NCBI GenBank assembly: GCA_025363155.1 | Contig: JANYEL010000218.1 | Coordinates: 1 to 36,126, forward strand | Length of the DNA stretch: 36,126 nucleotides | Reading direction: 5' to 3' | DNA from: Moraxellaceae bacterium | Lineage (GTDB): Bacteria; Pseudomonadota; Gammaproteobacteria; Pseudomonadales; Moraxellaceae | In this document: positions 23,520 to 31,453 of the stretch, piece after piece | How the letters are laid out: each line of letters begins with the position of its first letter | Numbering within the stretch: position 1 is the stretch's first letter | The notes under the pieces: model-generated | Seen by the model: the letters and a program-made list of their open reading frames with translations, nothing else | Told to the model about the DNA's origin: nothing | Database searches by the model: none | Position numbers and translations under genes: made by a program

Positions 23520-24653
23520 TTAAAAAACCTTTTCACGGACTTGGTTCAAAGTATTGGGCTTGTAGTGTGCTTTTATTCCCAATATTTCCTTAGCTGTTGA
23601 TGTTGAGATAGTATTGTGCCACATGGCATTCATAACACTTTGAACAAAATACTTTCCGAAGTGACTAATAATTAATGTAGATGCTGGAATTTTTATATCT
23701 TTCTTTGTTTGTGTAGGTTTAACTTTTCCCAAGCTGCTTAGATATATATTTAACTCTTCTCTAGTGATTCTGCCAGTAATGAATAATTGAATTGCAATGG
23801 CTGGGCGGCTTGCTTTAACTTCCTTTCTTATTTGTTTGATAGCTTCATCTAAGCTCAAGTCATTGCGGAAGTATTTATTAATAATGTCTTCGGAGGCTAT
23901 AACATGTCCAGCAACTTCATCACAATAACGCTCTGTTAAGTAAGATGATTTTGTCATTGTCCCGTCTAAAACACTTTCTTTCAGTCCTAGATGAACAAGT
24001 TCATGGATCATTGTAAATAGTCTGCGTTCAGCCGCTTGCCCTGTGCTAAATATGACTATAACGGGTACAGTTTCATAATATAAACACAGTCCATCAGAGT
24101 CTAAATCTGTTCTTGATTTTTCAAGTACTAATATGTCGCTTGCTTCAAGAATATTCCGCCATGATGAATAATAGTCGTTGTGCTTTGGTTCTTTACGCTG
24201 TCCTTTAAGGTTGAAATACTCTTCAATTAGTTTTGCATCTGCAACAGCATCTTCTCCACTCAATTGTAAGCTGAATTTTTTTGCAGATTCTTGCATTGCA
24301 TCTAAAACAAAAAGGTAGTTTTCTCTAGCAGAGGAGGCTTCAAGAACGCATGATTTGTATTTGTAGTTATCAGTAGAAGCATTGCTTGCATTTCTGTGAT
24401 CAATGACTTGAGGAATATTAGGCATATAAGCAATGGAATCGTTGCTCAGATAAATTGCGGGAACGTAAAGCACACTAGCAATACTCTCAAGTTCACTCAA
24501 TTTGAATATTGGGAAATCTGACTCGATTGCCTGAATTATACTTTTTTTAGGTATGTCTGTTTTTTTTGCGAGTTCCTCTACAGATATTGAAACCTGTTCC
24601 CTATAGTGCTCTAACGCCTTTGGCGAGTGCTGTATGAGATTAGACGTAGTCAA
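23520..24653 (-). CDS. Xre-ImmA/IrrE protein: HTH plus zinc metalloprotease
   Basis: A 377-residue protein with an N-terminal helix-turn-helix (about 12-60: SISVEELAKKTDIPKKSI) and an ImmA/IrrE zinc protease domain. The zinc motif HELVH is at 217-221, and the third ligand is the Glu in RYCDEVAGHV. Proteases of this class cleave repressors or antitoxins. The start appears to be TTG at 24653, as no ATG or GTG is near. Directly followed by a PIN-like DUF4411 gene. The likely logic is that this protein represses the operon and neutralises, or is switched by, the PIN protein; which one acts as toxin is not shown by sequence. Confidence 0.85.
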   Translation of the reverse strand: MTTSNLIQHSPKALEHYREQVSISVEELAKKTDIPKKSIIQAIESDFPIFKLSELESIASVLYVPAIYLSNDSIAYMPNIPQVIDHRNASNASTDNYKYKSCVLEASSARENYLFVLDAMQESAKKFSLQLSGEDAVADAKLIEEYFNLKGQRKEPKHNDYYSSWRNILEASDILVLEKSRTDLDSDGLCLYYETVPVIVIFSTGQAAERRLFTMIHELVHLGLKESVLDGTMTKSSYLTERYCDEVAGHVIASEDIINKYFRNDLSLDEAIKQIRKEVKASRPAIAIQLFITGRITREELNIYLSSLGKVKPTQTKKDIKIPASTLIISHFGKYFVQSVMNAMWHNTISTSTAKEILGIKAHYKPNTLNQVREKVF

Positions 24654-24763
24654 AATATTGAATAGAGCCTTGAATAATTATTGTATAGAGTATTGATTTA
24701 ACCAGAACTTCATATATTTTACTATGGCGATACTGACAATATTGCTCTTTCAGACACAACCCT

Positions 24764-26203
24764 TTATTCCCCAACCCGTTTCTGAATCACCTCAATACAC
24801 TCCGCAAATAACCGACTAATCCGCGTCATATCCCGAATCATCGCGATCTGGGGCCATGTTGCACGTTCGCCTAAACGAATATAGTCCACAAGCCCTTGAG
24901 GCGTTGGGTTGGAAACGACCTTGAGATAAGCCGTAGGCTTGAAGGGGAAGTGGATATTAATATCACCAAGATATTGCTGTGATGCGATAGCATGTGCTTG
25001 ATTGAGCAATGGATTAAGCGCTGTCTTGTACGTGAAATTGCGGCCAATATCCAGTAGCTCAGCACTGCCATGATGAATCACCGATGCCACCACTTGCTTG
25101 CCAAATGCGCGTACACCGCGATGGTTTTTGTGGGTAATAAACGGTAGCACATGCGGATTAGCCTGACTGACGATGGTTTGGCTGATATTGTGCAATCGCG
25201 CCAAACGATCACGCGGAACATCGCCATGCAGTGCGCCGTCGATCCAAGTTTCAGTGCTCATATACGGAACCTGAGATCCATCTGCCTTTCGCGCTTGTAA
25301 AGCCACAGCGGGGAAGAGCAGCGGAACGGCACACGAAGCCAATGCTGCATATTCAACAAGTACATTCGGCGCAGTCAGGTAATTTAATAAACGCGGTTTC
25401 TGGTGAGTACGGGTTGGGGATACCGTGATATTGAGAATACGTCCGCTACGTTCATACGCTTCAGCAAAAGTCACACTGCCGACATTGGCAGTAATATGCG
25501 CGAACAATTGTTGTTCGTCCATCACCGAACCTTGCGCACGTATGCTCAGCGGATTGCGCCAGCGCAAGGCATCAATGTGAATCGTATTTAATTGTTCTTT
25601 AAAAAAATGATCTAATTCAGCATCATTTTTATTGCACACGGCGGCAGCGATAATCGAGCCCATGCTCGAACCCGCCAATACTTCGGGCAACAAATTTTGT
25701 TCCCAGAGGGCTTTCACAACGCCCAGATGATAAATGCCAAACGCCGCACCGCCACTCAAGATCAAAGCAGGGCGACCATAAATCTTTGCGGCTTGTTCAA
25801 ACAGCGCCAATTTACGACTCTCAGAGATATGGGGAATGATGCTTTCCGACAGCGTGCGCATCACGCGTTCCACTTCATCCAAGTATTCGTTCACGATATG
25901 CTTCGTGCCAGAACGCGCGTATTGATAAAGTTCTGGATTATTCAACTCGCCCGTATGGCGGTAGACACTTTCTTGTAATAAGCCAATTAAACCAACCAAA
26001 TCATTTGATTGTCGCGATGCTTGCATCAGCTGAATATGCTCACGCATCAGTTGTTCATGACAAAACTCAGACGCATTACTGTTGCGCCAGTCCATGAGGC
26101 CATCAACCTGATCTAATTCTTCAGCATTTTTTAGCCATTCGGCGTAACTATTTGCTTGCGCCAAAGATTTTTTTAAGGCACTGCGTTTGCCAGTATTGGG
26201 CAT
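24764..26203 (-). CDS. Patatin-like phospholipase / triacylglycerol lipase with DUF3336
   Basis: A 479-residue Ser-Asp dyad lipase. The start is the ATG at 26203, after AAGGGA, not the TTG just before it. Residues about 1-140 are a helical DUF3336 region (EWLKNAEELDQVDGLMDWR). The patatin domain has the oxyanion loop SGGAAFGIYHLGVV, nucleophile loop GSSMGS and the Asp in WIDGALHGD. This domain pair and the GGAxxGxYHxGV form are those of yeast Tgl3/4/5 and plant SDP1 triacylglycerol lipases, so storage-lipid breakdown is likely. No signal peptide, so cytosolic or lipid-droplet-bound. The C-terminal 100 residues keep conserved positions such as QQYLGDINIHFPF. Confidence 0.9.
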   Translation of the reverse strand: MPNTGKRSALKKSLAQANSYAEWLKNAEELDQVDGLMDWRNSNASEFCHEQLMREHIQLMQASRQSNDLVGLIGLLQESVYRHTGELNNPELYQYARSGTKHIVNEYLDEVERVMRTLSESIIPHISESRKLALFEQAAKIYGRPALILSGGAAFGIYHLGVVKALWEQNLLPEVLAGSSMGSIIAAAVCNKNDAELDHFFKEQLNTIHIDALRWRNPLSIRAQGSVMDEQQLFAHITANVGSVTFAEAYERSGRILNITVSPTRTHQKPRLLNYLTAPNVLVEYAALASCAVPLLFPAVALQARKADGSQVPYMSTETWIDGALHGDVPRDRLARLHNISQTIVSQANPHVLPFITHKNHRGVRAFGKQVVASVIHHGSAELLDIGRNFTYKTALNPLLNQAHAIASQQYLGDINIHFPFKPTAYLKVVSNPTPQGLVDYIRLGERATWPQIAMIRDMTRISRLFAECIEVIQKRVGE

Positions 26204-26409
26204 CAATTTATTCCCTTAGAATCTTGATCACGCATGTTCATTTACATAGTGCGCTGTGATTTGGTTTTGAAAATTGTAGCACGCAAACAAAGCGTATCAA
26301 TCGTTAATGCGATGAGTCTAAGATTTTAATATTGCTAGGGAATGACACACAGTTGATCATTTGTGCGGAGTATTAATCGTCAATGATTTTACAGAATGAG
26401 AGCCGTGAC

Positions 26410-26649
26410 TTAGCTGTCGCTCGGCGCATCTGTTAATACTAAACCGACCAACTTCTGCACCAGCGGTGCCACTACAATGATGGTTGGAAATGCAACCGAA
26501 AATGCGAATGCCCAAGCCTTAAGCCATACGCTAAAGATGTTACTTACAAACCCCATATTAAAAACACTAATCACAAACGACATGATGCACGACATCAGTA
26601 ACGACATGAAAAATGCAAACACGAATCTTTGATATTTACGGTCGATCAT
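26410..26649 (-). CDS. DUF2798 membrane protein
   Basis: A 79-residue inner-membrane protein with two hydrophobic segments. The DUF2798 pattern is visible in MSLLMSCIMSFVISVFNMG and WLKAWAFAFSVAFPTIIVVAPLVQKLV. The function of this family is not known. It stands alone between the patatin and the ABC exporter, on the same strand. Confidence 0.85.
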   Translation of the reverse strand: MIDRKYQRFVFAFFMSLLMSCIMSFVISVFNMGFVSNIFSVWLKAWAFAFSVAFPTIIVVAPLVQKLVGLVLTDAPSDS

Positions 26650-26733
26650 TGGAATCTCTAATGTTTTGAACTCTAGTAATACTTGATACTACTCGCTTCA
26701 TTGCGTGAAGTTATGAATTTTGAACCGACAATT

Positions 26734-27870
26734 TTAATCCAACGTCCGTCGATAAAAACGCACCGCAATAAACATCACAATCACGGTAAATAACATCAGC
26801 GGCCAAACATTCGGCCATAGATCAACCCAGCCATTTCCTTTCAATAAAATGCCCCGAATCAACCGATTAAAATAAGTCAGCGGCAATAGATTGCCAATAA
26901 ATTGCGCCCAATTCGGCATCCCTGCAAAGGGAAACATAAAACCAGAGAGCAGCATATTTGGCAGAAAATAGAAGATCGTCAGTTGCATCGCTTGCAACTG
27001 ATTCTGAGCAATCGATGACAAGGTAATGCCGACGGTTAAACTTGCCGTAATAAACAACAACGCCGCCATATAGACCGCAACCAAACTTCCAGCGAAAGGC
27101 ACGTGAAATAGAAAACGTGCGCCCAGCAAAATAATCGTTGCTTGCAATAATCCAATCGCAATGTAAGGCATTATTTTGCCTGTGATCACTTCAATCGGGG
27201 TGACGGGCGTGGCGAGGAGGTTTTCCATCGTGCCGCGCTCGCGTTCACGCGTCATGGCAAGTCCAGTCATCATGACCAATGTCATCGACAACACCACGCC
27301 CATCAGTCCAGGCACGACGTTGTATTGGCTAATGCCTTCGGGGTTATACAGCGCATGCACTTGCACATCAAAGGCGGGAACGCCGCTTTTCAGTCGTGTT
27401 AATGCGCCATTCAAATCTTTATCGCTCACGGATTGCACCAATTGCGGTAATGCCGCCAATGCTCTCGCGGTGGCGGTAGGATCCGTCGCATCGGCTTCCA
27501 CCAACAGCGCAGGCCGTGCGCCACGGACTAAATCGCGGGTAAAATTTGGTGGAATATTGAGGACGAACAGCACTTTGCCTTGAGCTAATGCTGCGCGACC
27601 TTCTTCTTCATTGGGCAGTTCATTAACGAGATCGAAATAATCTGAGGTTTTCATGGCCGCGATAAAACTGCGGGTAAATTCACTATTGTCCGAGGCGATA
27701 ATCGCTGTCGGCATGTGTTTCGGATCATTGTTGATTGCATAGCCGAACAGCAGCATTTGCATGATCGGAATTAGGGTAATCATGCGCAGCGTCACGCGGT
27801 CGCGCATGAGTTGCAAAAACTCCTTAAGCACGATGCTCCACCAACGATGGAATGAGAATCCGCGCGTCAT
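26734..27870 (-). CDS. ABC-2 type exporter permease
   Basis: A 378-residue inner-membrane permease of the YbhR/YhhJ type. The start at 27870 (MTRGFSFHRWW) is used, since the frame to 27897 would overlap the ATPase more and lacks a better signal. One membrane segment near residue 20-40 is followed by a periplasmic domain (to about 170). Then come five segments containing the ABC-2 motif TRERERGTMENLLATPVTP. It is the last gene of a three-gene set with the ATPase and an adaptor lipoprotein. Systems of this type usually export drugs or lipophilic compounds; here only one permease is present, so it must work as a homodimer. Confidence 0.9.
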   Translation of the reverse strand: MTRGFSFHRWWSIVLKEFLQLMRDRVTLRMITLIPIMQMLLFGYAINNDPKHMPTAIIASDNSEFTRSFIAAMKTSDYFDLVNELPNEEEGRAALAQGKVLFVLNIPPNFTRDLVRGARPALLVEADATDPTATARALAALPQLVQSVSDKDLNGALTRLKSGVPAFDVQVHALYNPEGISQYNVVPGLMGVVLSMTLVMMTGLAMTRERERGTMENLLATPVTPIEVITGKIMPYIAIGLLQATIILLGARFLFHVPFAGSLVAVYMAALLFITASLTVGITLSSIAQNQLQAMQLTIFYFLPNMLLSGFMFPFAGMPNWAQFIGNLLPLTYFNRLIRGILLKGNGWVDLWPNVWPLMLFTVIVMFIAVRFYRRTLD

Positions 27871-27880
27871 GATCCGATAC

Positions 27881-28849
27881 TCATGTGCCCACTCCAAAAT
27901 TATCCGCCGACTGTTTCATCATATAAATGAACACGTCCTCTAGACTGGTGTCGATTTTTTCCATGCGCAGGTTTTTTCCATGCGCATGGACGACTTGGCG
28001 GATGGTTTGTTCCAGTTGCACCGCATCCTTGCCGCACACATGCAAAGACGAGCCGAATGCCACGGTTTGATCGACCGCTGGTTGGTCGCGTAGCTTTTGC
28101 GATAGTTCCACCAAATTGTCGCCGTGAATCGCCCACGTGGTGAGATTCTGACTGCTGACGATTTCCGCCGCAGTGCCTTGCGCCAGCAATTGTCCGTAGG
28201 CGATATAGGCTAATTTATGACAACGCTCGGCCTCATCCATATAGTGGGTACTGACCAATACGCTGATGCCTTGCGCCGCGAGCAAATGCAGTTCTTCCCA
28301 AAAATCCCGTCGCGCCGTCGGGTCAACGCCTGCAGTCGGTTCATCGAGTAATAATAATTTCGGTTCGTGCAACATACACGCCGCCAGCGCTAGTCGTTGT
28401 TTCCAGCCACCCGACAGTGAGCCTGCGAGTTGACTCGCGCGACTGGTCAAACCGAGTTTTTCCAGTGAACGATCAACGGCTTCCTTACGGTTTTTCATCT
28501 CGTAAACGCGCGCGACAAAATCCAAATTTTCACGAATGCTCAAGTCATCCCAATAGGAAAACTTCTGCGTCATATAGCCCACGCGTTGTTTGATTTCATC
28601 ACTCTGGCTAATGATGTCAAAACCTAAACATGTGCCGCTGCCCGAGTCAGGCGTGAGCAAGCCACACATCATGCGAATCGTCGTGGTTTTGCCGCTACCA
28701 TTCGGCCCTAAAAACCCAAAGATTTCGCCGCGTTTGACTTGTAGTGATAGGTCTTTGACCACCTGCTTGGTGCCGAAGCGTTTATTGATGCCGTTCACAT
28801 CAATGACTAACTCATCATCTTTTGGATTTCCACTTGCGCCGTCTGTCAT
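27881..28849 (-). CDS. ABC exporter ATP-binding protein
   Basis: A 322-residue ATPase. Walker A is GPNGSGKTT near residue 50, the Q-loop is MTQKFSYWDDLS, the signature is LSGGWKQRLALA, Walker B is LLLLDEPTAGVD and the H-loop is STHYMDE. Its C-terminal extension (about 90 residues) is of the YbhF/DrrA kind. It has one nucleotide-binding domain, not the fused pair of E. coli YbhF. It overlaps the adaptor gene upstream by ATGA. Confidence 0.95.
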   Translation of the reverse strand: MTDGASGNPKDDELVIDVNGINKRFGTKQVVKDLSLQVKRGEIFGFLGPNGSGKTTTIRMMCGLLTPDSGSGTCLGFDIISQSDEIKQRVGYMTQKFSYWDDLSIRENLDFVARVYEMKNRKEAVDRSLEKLGLTSRASQLAGSLSGGWKQRLALAACMLHEPKLLLLDEPTAGVDPTARRDFWEELHLLAAQGISVLVSTHYMDEAERCHKLAYIAYGQLLAQGTAAEIVSSQNLTTWAIHGDNLVELSQKLRDQPAVDQTVAFGSSLHVCGKDAVQLEQTIRQVVHAHGKNLRMEKIDTSLEDVFIYMMKQSADNFGVGT

Positions 28850-29817
28850 GACAGTTTCACCGACAGTGGTTGTCCCACGTGCAATTTTGGCGCATCGACG
28901 AGATTGGGCTTGGCTTCGATCATGTACACCAGCTTGGCACGCGTTTCATTGCTGTAAATAATGGGTGGGGTAAATTCAGCATTGGTGGAAATATAGGAAA
29001 TGTGCGCAGATAAATCGGATGCACAACCATCACAATGTAAGGTAATAGCTTGATTCACTTTTAATTGTCCAAGAATAGATTCGGGTACAAAAAAACGAAT
29101 TTTCACTCCTTCGGGTGGCAGCATCCGCACGACTGGAGTGCCCGCATTAACCCATTCCCCCTCACGATAGAGCGTGTCAAACACCAAACCTGCACGTGTT
29201 GCATTCACGTTTTTTTGCGCTAGCCTCCAGTTGGCTTGCGCGAGGACGGATTGTGCTGCGGCGACTTGTGCTTGTTGGGCGCGGATTTGTTCGCTGCGAT
29301 TTGCCAATTGTGCAACGGTTAATTGGCTTTGCAATTCTTCGACTTGCGCGGCGGTGGTTTTGGCAGCGGCGCGTGCGTCGTCTAGTTGTAGTTTGGAAAT
29401 ACCACCAGCGGGGTAGAGGGCTTCAAATTGTTTGAGTTGGATTTTGGCGCGATCAAAGGCAATCTGTGCTTGTGTGAGTTGCGCGCGCGTCACGGCAAGT
29501 TCTTGTGGTCGTCTGCCACTTTGGATGTCGGCGAGTTGTGCTTGGGCGGTTTTAAGTTGGTTTTGTGCTTGTTGTTGTGCGGCGATTTCATTGGCAGATT
29601 CGAGGCTAAATAATGGCGCACCCACCGCAATGTGTTGTCCACGCGCCACCGATAAATGATCAAGTCGTCCCGCTTGCGAGGTCGCGACATAAACGTATTC
29701 GCCTTCGACATAACCTTGCCAATCGTTTGTTTGATGTCGTGCGCATCCCACCAACACAAGGCAGCTGAATAAAAAGATAAAAGATCGAGGAACGGATTTG
29801 TTCTGACGCTGCGGCAT
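28846..29817 (-). CDS. HlyD/YbhG-family adaptor lipoprotein of the ABC exporter
   Basis: A 323-residue periplasmic adaptor anchored by a lipobox (LVLVGC, Cys25). It has a biotinyl-like lipoyl half (SQAGRLDHLSVARGQHIAVGAPLF), then a long coiled-coil hairpin from about 80 to 205 rich in Ala and Gln, the second lipoyl half and a beta-barrel domain. It links the inner-membrane ABC unit to an outer-membrane channel, probably a TolC-like one not encoded here. AAGGGA precedes the ATG. First gene of the operon. Confidence 0.92.
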   Translation of the reverse strand: MPQRQNKSVPRSFIFLFSCLVLVGCARHQTNDWQGYVEGEYVYVATSQAGRLDHLSVARGQHIAVGAPLFSLESANEIAAQQQAQNQLKTAQAQLADIQSGRRPQELAVTRAQLTQAQIAFDRAKIQLKQFEALYPAGGISKLQLDDARAAAKTTAAQVEELQSQLTVAQLANRSEQIRAQQAQVAAAQSVLAQANWRLAQKNVNATRAGLVFDTLYREGEWVNAGTPVVRMLPPEGVKIRFFVPESILGQLKVNQAITLHCDGCASDLSAHISYISTNAEFTPPIIYSNETRAKLVYMIEAKPNLVDAPKLHVGQPLSVKLS

Positions 29818-29959
29818 GGGATGTTCTTCCCTTTTAGATGAGCCTTATCTTTTAACACGCTATAAGTGAATCTAAACCGATATGTGGGGGAGAACAAGAG
29901 GGAGTTATTTTGCAGGTGAGTGCAGATGAGGGATTTTGATGTTTAGTCTGTTTATATGC

Positions 29960-30022
29960 GTAGACTGCGGGCTTGCCCCAGCTTGTGAGTTGGCTCAGTC
30001 GCTGGGGTGAACCTCGGTCTAC
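29960..30022. repeat. Imperfect 22-bp inverted repeat between HlyD and BrnA genes
   Basis: Arms 29960-29982 and 30001-30022 both start or end with GTAGAC/GTCTAC and share GCCCCAGC/GCTGGGG, with several mismatches in the middle. The ends resemble those of the palindrome at 1-68 (GTAG...CTAC). There is no T tract. Probably a degraded palindromic element. Confidence 0.5.
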
Positions 30023-30053
30023 ATTAATTGCTATATATCTTATAATTTAGCAG

Positions 30054-30299
30054 TTAAACATTTGATGAATGTGTCAACGCAACTTTTTCTAGACGTTCAG
30101 CAAGCCACACTTTGATAATAGATTGTCTGGTCACGCCGAGTTTGCTGGCTTCGCGGTCAAGTGAATCAACCATCCACGTCGGAAAATCGACATTCACACG
30201 TTTTTGTTGTTGCAGTACGCGCTTTGCTTTTGATAGGTTAAGCGAAGCGGTGAGATCAACGTCTTCATCAAACTGTTTTTCAAAATCTTTAGCTTTCAT
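30054..30299 (-). CDS. brnA: BrnA-type ribbon-helix-helix antitoxin
   Basis: An 81-residue antitoxin and autorepressor. The C-terminal ribbon-helix-helix is RVNVDFPTWMVDSLDREASK, followed by LGVTRQSIIKVWLAERLE. The N-terminal 30 residues are acidic and would wrap around the toxin. GAGGAGG lies 9 bases before the ATG, a strong ribosome site. It overlaps the last codons of the toxin gene by 11 bases. The order (toxin first, antitoxin second) is that of brnTA. Confidence 0.85.
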   Translation of the reverse strand: MKAKDFEKQFDEDVDLTASLNLSKAKRVLQQQKRVNVDFPTWMVDSLDREASKLGVTRQSIIKVWLAERLEKVALTHSSNV

Positions 30300-30552
30300 A
30301 GAGTGTTACCTCCTCAGTACGTGAACGACGAACGGAAATCAGTCGGATGTTTGCGCCTCTATAGGTGATCACCGCCGACCAATATTTATCATCAATTATT
30401 CCGATGATCAGATACCGCTGCTCATCTTCTGTTTTTGCAGGAATTTCCAAGAGGCTTGGATCATTCCATAAACTTTGGGCATCAATGAAATCAATGCCAT
30501 GTTTTGTAAGATTCGCCTGACTTTTGGCTTCATCGAATTCAAAGGTGAACGT
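30289..30552 (-). CDS. brnT: BrnT-family toxin, start codon ATG changed to ACG
   Basis: The minus strand from 30552 encodes an 87-residue frame that reads as a complete BrnT toxin, an RNase of the RelE-like fold. From the second codon it reads FTFEFDEAKSQANLTKHGID, with IPAKTEDEQRYLIIGII in the middle and TYRGANIRLISVRRSRTEEV at the end. No ATG, GTG or TTG lies in frame between the upstream TAA and this start; the first candidate is ACG at 30552-30550, exactly where the family's Met should be. An internal TTG would delete about 35 residues. The toxin is therefore probably translated very poorly or not at all, while the antitoxin behind it has a strong ribosome site. The frame has no stop or frameshift, so start loss would be recent, or ACG is used, or it is a sequence error. 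Confidence 0.75.
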   Translation of the reverse strand, partial: TFTFEFDEAKSQANLTKHGIDFIDAQSLWNDPSLLEIPAKTEDEQRYLIIGIIDDKYWSAVITYRGANIRLISVRRSRTEEVTLYES

Positions 30553-30561
30553 AGTATATAA

Positions 30562-30588
30562 ATTATACCTTTATTATATAAATATCAA
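30562..30588 (-). promoter_or_regulatory. Promoter of the brnT-brnA locus
   Basis: TATAAT at 30567-30562 is a perfect -10, with TTGATA 15 bases upstream as a possible -35. The -10 ends 9 bases before the ACG at 30552, so the message would start only 2-4 bases ahead of it, that is, almost leaderless. The AAGG upstream of the start overlaps the -10 and would not be in this transcript. The 15-base spacer is shorter than ideal. Confidence 0.5.
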
Positions 30589-30641
30589 GTAATGGAGGGG
30601 TGATTCAATTGTTTGGATTGATCGTCTGTGAAAAGCATTAG

Positions 30642-31424
30642 TTAGCTAATATTGATGACTTTTCTACATTTTGGAAAATTTGAACAGCCCCAAAACTTAT
30701 TGCCAATGTTTTGACCTTTCTTTGTTTCTCTCATAATCATTGGGCTTTGACATACTGGGCAGGTTTGAGCATCCGTTTTTTCTTTTTCAGCAACAATGGT
30801 TTTAACATGTTTTACATGTTCTCGATTGGTTTTGAAAGAAGGAGTGAGTCTGCCTGCTGTTATTTTCTTTGTAATTTCTGTCACTTGAGCGTCCGTTAAT
30901 ACCCGCTGCGTTTTTGATTTTATATATCGAATGTAGCCGCCACCGTAAGTGACATTTTCAGGCATATCGGTTTTGAATATACTCTTGCCGACAAAAACAA
31001 TAATGGAATGTATTTGTTGATCATTCAACTCCAATAAAGATTCCAGTGTTTTTACATGTTTATAGTTCTGGTGAAGTGGATTTTGAAATTTACTGGAATG
31101 CTTATAAATCTTTTGAGTCCACGTTTTCTGATGAGCATTGCCAAAGATCCAACCTTTCATATTTTTTGTTTCAACCACAAAAACGCCATATTTCGAAACA
31201 ATAATATGGTCGATTTGGGTGGTTCCATCTTCAGTTGGCAGGGTTACATTTTTGATTAAATGATATTTCTGTTTATCCAGAAAAAGCTTTGCAGTCAGAT
31301 TGACGATAAACTCACCCATCACGCCTTTGAACCAAGGCGTTTTGATGACAGCCACTAAAATCATAAAGGGAATCAGATACCAAAACACCCTGAATGTTGG
31401 AGTAATAATTGGTGTAGCATCCAT
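30642..31424 (-). CDS. NERD-domain nuclease with topoisomerase-type zinc ribbon
   Basis: A 260-residue protein. A membrane segment (about 12-28) is followed by a NERD domain (35-150) of the PD-(D/E)xK nuclease class: Gly37-Glu38, Asp72 (TTQIDHIIVS) and Glu85-x-Lys87 (VVETKN) are its catalytic places. The C-terminal 45 residues are a four-Cys zinc ribbon (CPVC, then CSNFPKC) of the kind found in topoisomerase I. DNA or RNA processing at the membrane is expected; such proteins also occur in mobile and defence regions. It lies 29 bases behind an unknown two-TM protein on the same strand. Confidence 0.88.
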   Translation of the reverse strand: MDATPIITPTFRVFWYLIPFMILVAVIKTPWFKGVMGEFIVNLTAKLFLDKQKYHLIKNVTLPTEDGTTQIDHIIVSKYGVFVVETKNMKGWIFGNAHQKTWTQKIYKHSSKFQNPLHQNYKHVKTLESLLELNDQQIHSIIVFVGKSIFKTDMPENVTYGGGYIRYIKSKTQRVLTDAQVTEITKKITAGRLTPSFKTNREHVKHVKTIVAEKEKTDAQTCPVCQSPMIMRETKKGQNIGNKFWGCSNFPKCRKVINIS

Positions 31425-31453
31425 TGTAAGTTATCGTTATTGCTAATTATTTA

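Noticed and set aside
30380-30460. Internal TTG as the real BrnT start
   Set aside because: It would remove the first 35 or so residues, including the conserved KHGIDF region, so the shortened protein would not fold as a BrnT.
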